A DNA stretch of 64,000 bases from Nitzschia putrida (Eukaryota; Bacillariophyta; Bacillariophyceae; Bacillariales; Bacillariaceae). The translations under genes were made by a program, and so were the position numbers. Below, piece by piece: positions 63,257-64,000 of the stretch (positions are counted from its first letter, which is position 1; each line of letters begins with the position of its first letter). Below the pieces are notes generated by a model. The model made no database searches. It had not been told where the DNA came from and saw only the letters and a list, made by a program, of their open reading frames with translations. The stretch is from contig BLYE01000023.1 in the NCBI GenBank assembly GCA_016586335.1, forward strand, positions 1 through 64,000, read 5' to 3'.

Positions 63257-64000
63257 GATAGATGGGAATATCGGATAATTTGGTTTGTCTTGTTTTTTTC
63301 TTCTAGCATCAATGCGACTTATCTCATCGATGTCGCGATTCCATCACTTTCCATCCCGAACGGTTAGGTGCGATAAGAGTGGAATAACAACGAAATAACA
63401 GCGAAATAACAACGAAAATCAGCGATAATAACGACGAGAAAAATGAGTGCAATCATTTCGTTGAATACGACTGAAAGCTCGAACTTGCAGTCACTTTTCA
63501 CTCGTGGAGAGAAGGGAGTAGCAACAGCGAGCAGTGGCATAGCAGCTACGTACTCGTACCACTTTTCTATTGAGCATCTCTTCTCTCTATACGACTCAAA
63601 CCGGCCTGATATTGTGTTCTTTAATTTATTCACCAAGCACTTTGGTCGTTGGGGTAGTAGAAAGCCTTGAATTGCATTTCAACATCCAAGTTTTTTGCAA
63701 GAACAATGTACGTGACCTTTGCAACAATATTTTAACCCCCACTCCTCACTACTACTAGACTAGTAGTGGGTGTGTATGCAGTAACAAGATGTACTTAGTA
63801 TGTGCTCAAGAGCAGTATAGCTACTACTGGTAACCTACTACTGGTAACCTACTACCGGCAACCTACTACCGTTCTGAGTTTGTGGGTGCTGCCACTTCTC
63901 TCTCGTGCTTCGGCCCCCACAAAACCTGCACGTACGATTTCGGTAGCATTGGAGTTGTACTCTGGGAGAGAAAGCGACCTCGAATAACAGCGAAATGGCA
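63257..64000. other. Terminal non-coding stretch
   Basis: No gene recognised. GAAATAACAACG/GAAATAACAGCG short repeats occur at 63385-63440 and again at the very end. Confidence 0.45.
63821..63871. repeat. 14-bp tandem repeat
   Basis: CTACTACTGGTAAC repeated about 3.6 times with C/T variants in the last two units. Confidence 0.85.

Noticed and set aside
1..64000. CRISPR array or bacterial operon structure
   Set aside because: No spaced direct repeats of CRISPR type; spliceosomal introns, LTR elements and UTR-like spacing show nuclear eukaryotic DNA. Tandem repeats here are coding or simple.

Overview
This window is eukaryotic nuclear DNA, most likely from a pennate diatom with a repeat-rich genome. 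That is inferred from short GT-AG introns (75-135 bp), diatom-typical families (DUF6824, multi-copy helicase-associated-domain proteins, CRAL-TRIO-like proteins, receptor-like LRR proteins, Ser/Pro/Met-rich stalks), a bipartite plastid presequence, and Ty3/gypsy and CoDi-type Ty1/copia elements. Species identity was not established.

0-7.8 kb: a CRAL-TRIO-like + DUF6824 protein, a disordered protein ending in an MDR/quinone-oxidoreductase-like domain, and a helicase-associated-domain protein, all on the minus strand. 7.87-13.2 kb: a complete Ty3/gypsy element with two 359-bp LTRs that look identical and a 5-bp target duplication (TATTG), but with two single-base frame breaks in gag and protease. 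13.8-23.2 kb: a second helicase-associated-domain gene (one intron), a type I membrane protein, a small Ser/Arg-rich protein, and a tandem pair of intron-containing CRAL-TRIO-like genes whose 3' ends look homogenised.

23.2-27.1 kb: the most unusual gene, a predicted 1279-aa receptor. It joins a signal peptide, a PhnD-like solute-binding ectodomain, one transmembrane helix, a kinase domain with all main motifs, and a histidine-kinase-like module whose phospho-acceptor His is Asn. 28.3-35.8 kb: small diatom-type proteins, a plastid YceD/DUF177 homologue and a VOC-family protein.

37.7-58.6 kb: a minus-strand cluster of predicted secreted or cell-surface genes: LRR proteins, PPC-like beta-sandwich proteins with long Pro-Ser-Ser-Met stalks, and a cysteine-containing family. 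They share TKAP/TKSAKV-type tails or linkers and duplicated flanks, including a near-identical ~380-bp upstream segment in front of two genes with unrelated ectodomains. Many copies are broken by small indels or stops. One LRR copy carries a 385-bp TRIM element with identical 95-bp LTRs.

58.6-63.3 kb: a tRNA-like fragment, a 2 x 225-bp tandem repeat, and head-to-head pieces of a CoDi-like copia retrotransposon lacking reverse transcriptase. The end of the window holds only short repeats. Several frame breaks fall in homopolymers, so base-level errors must be excluded before calling all of them pseudogenes.
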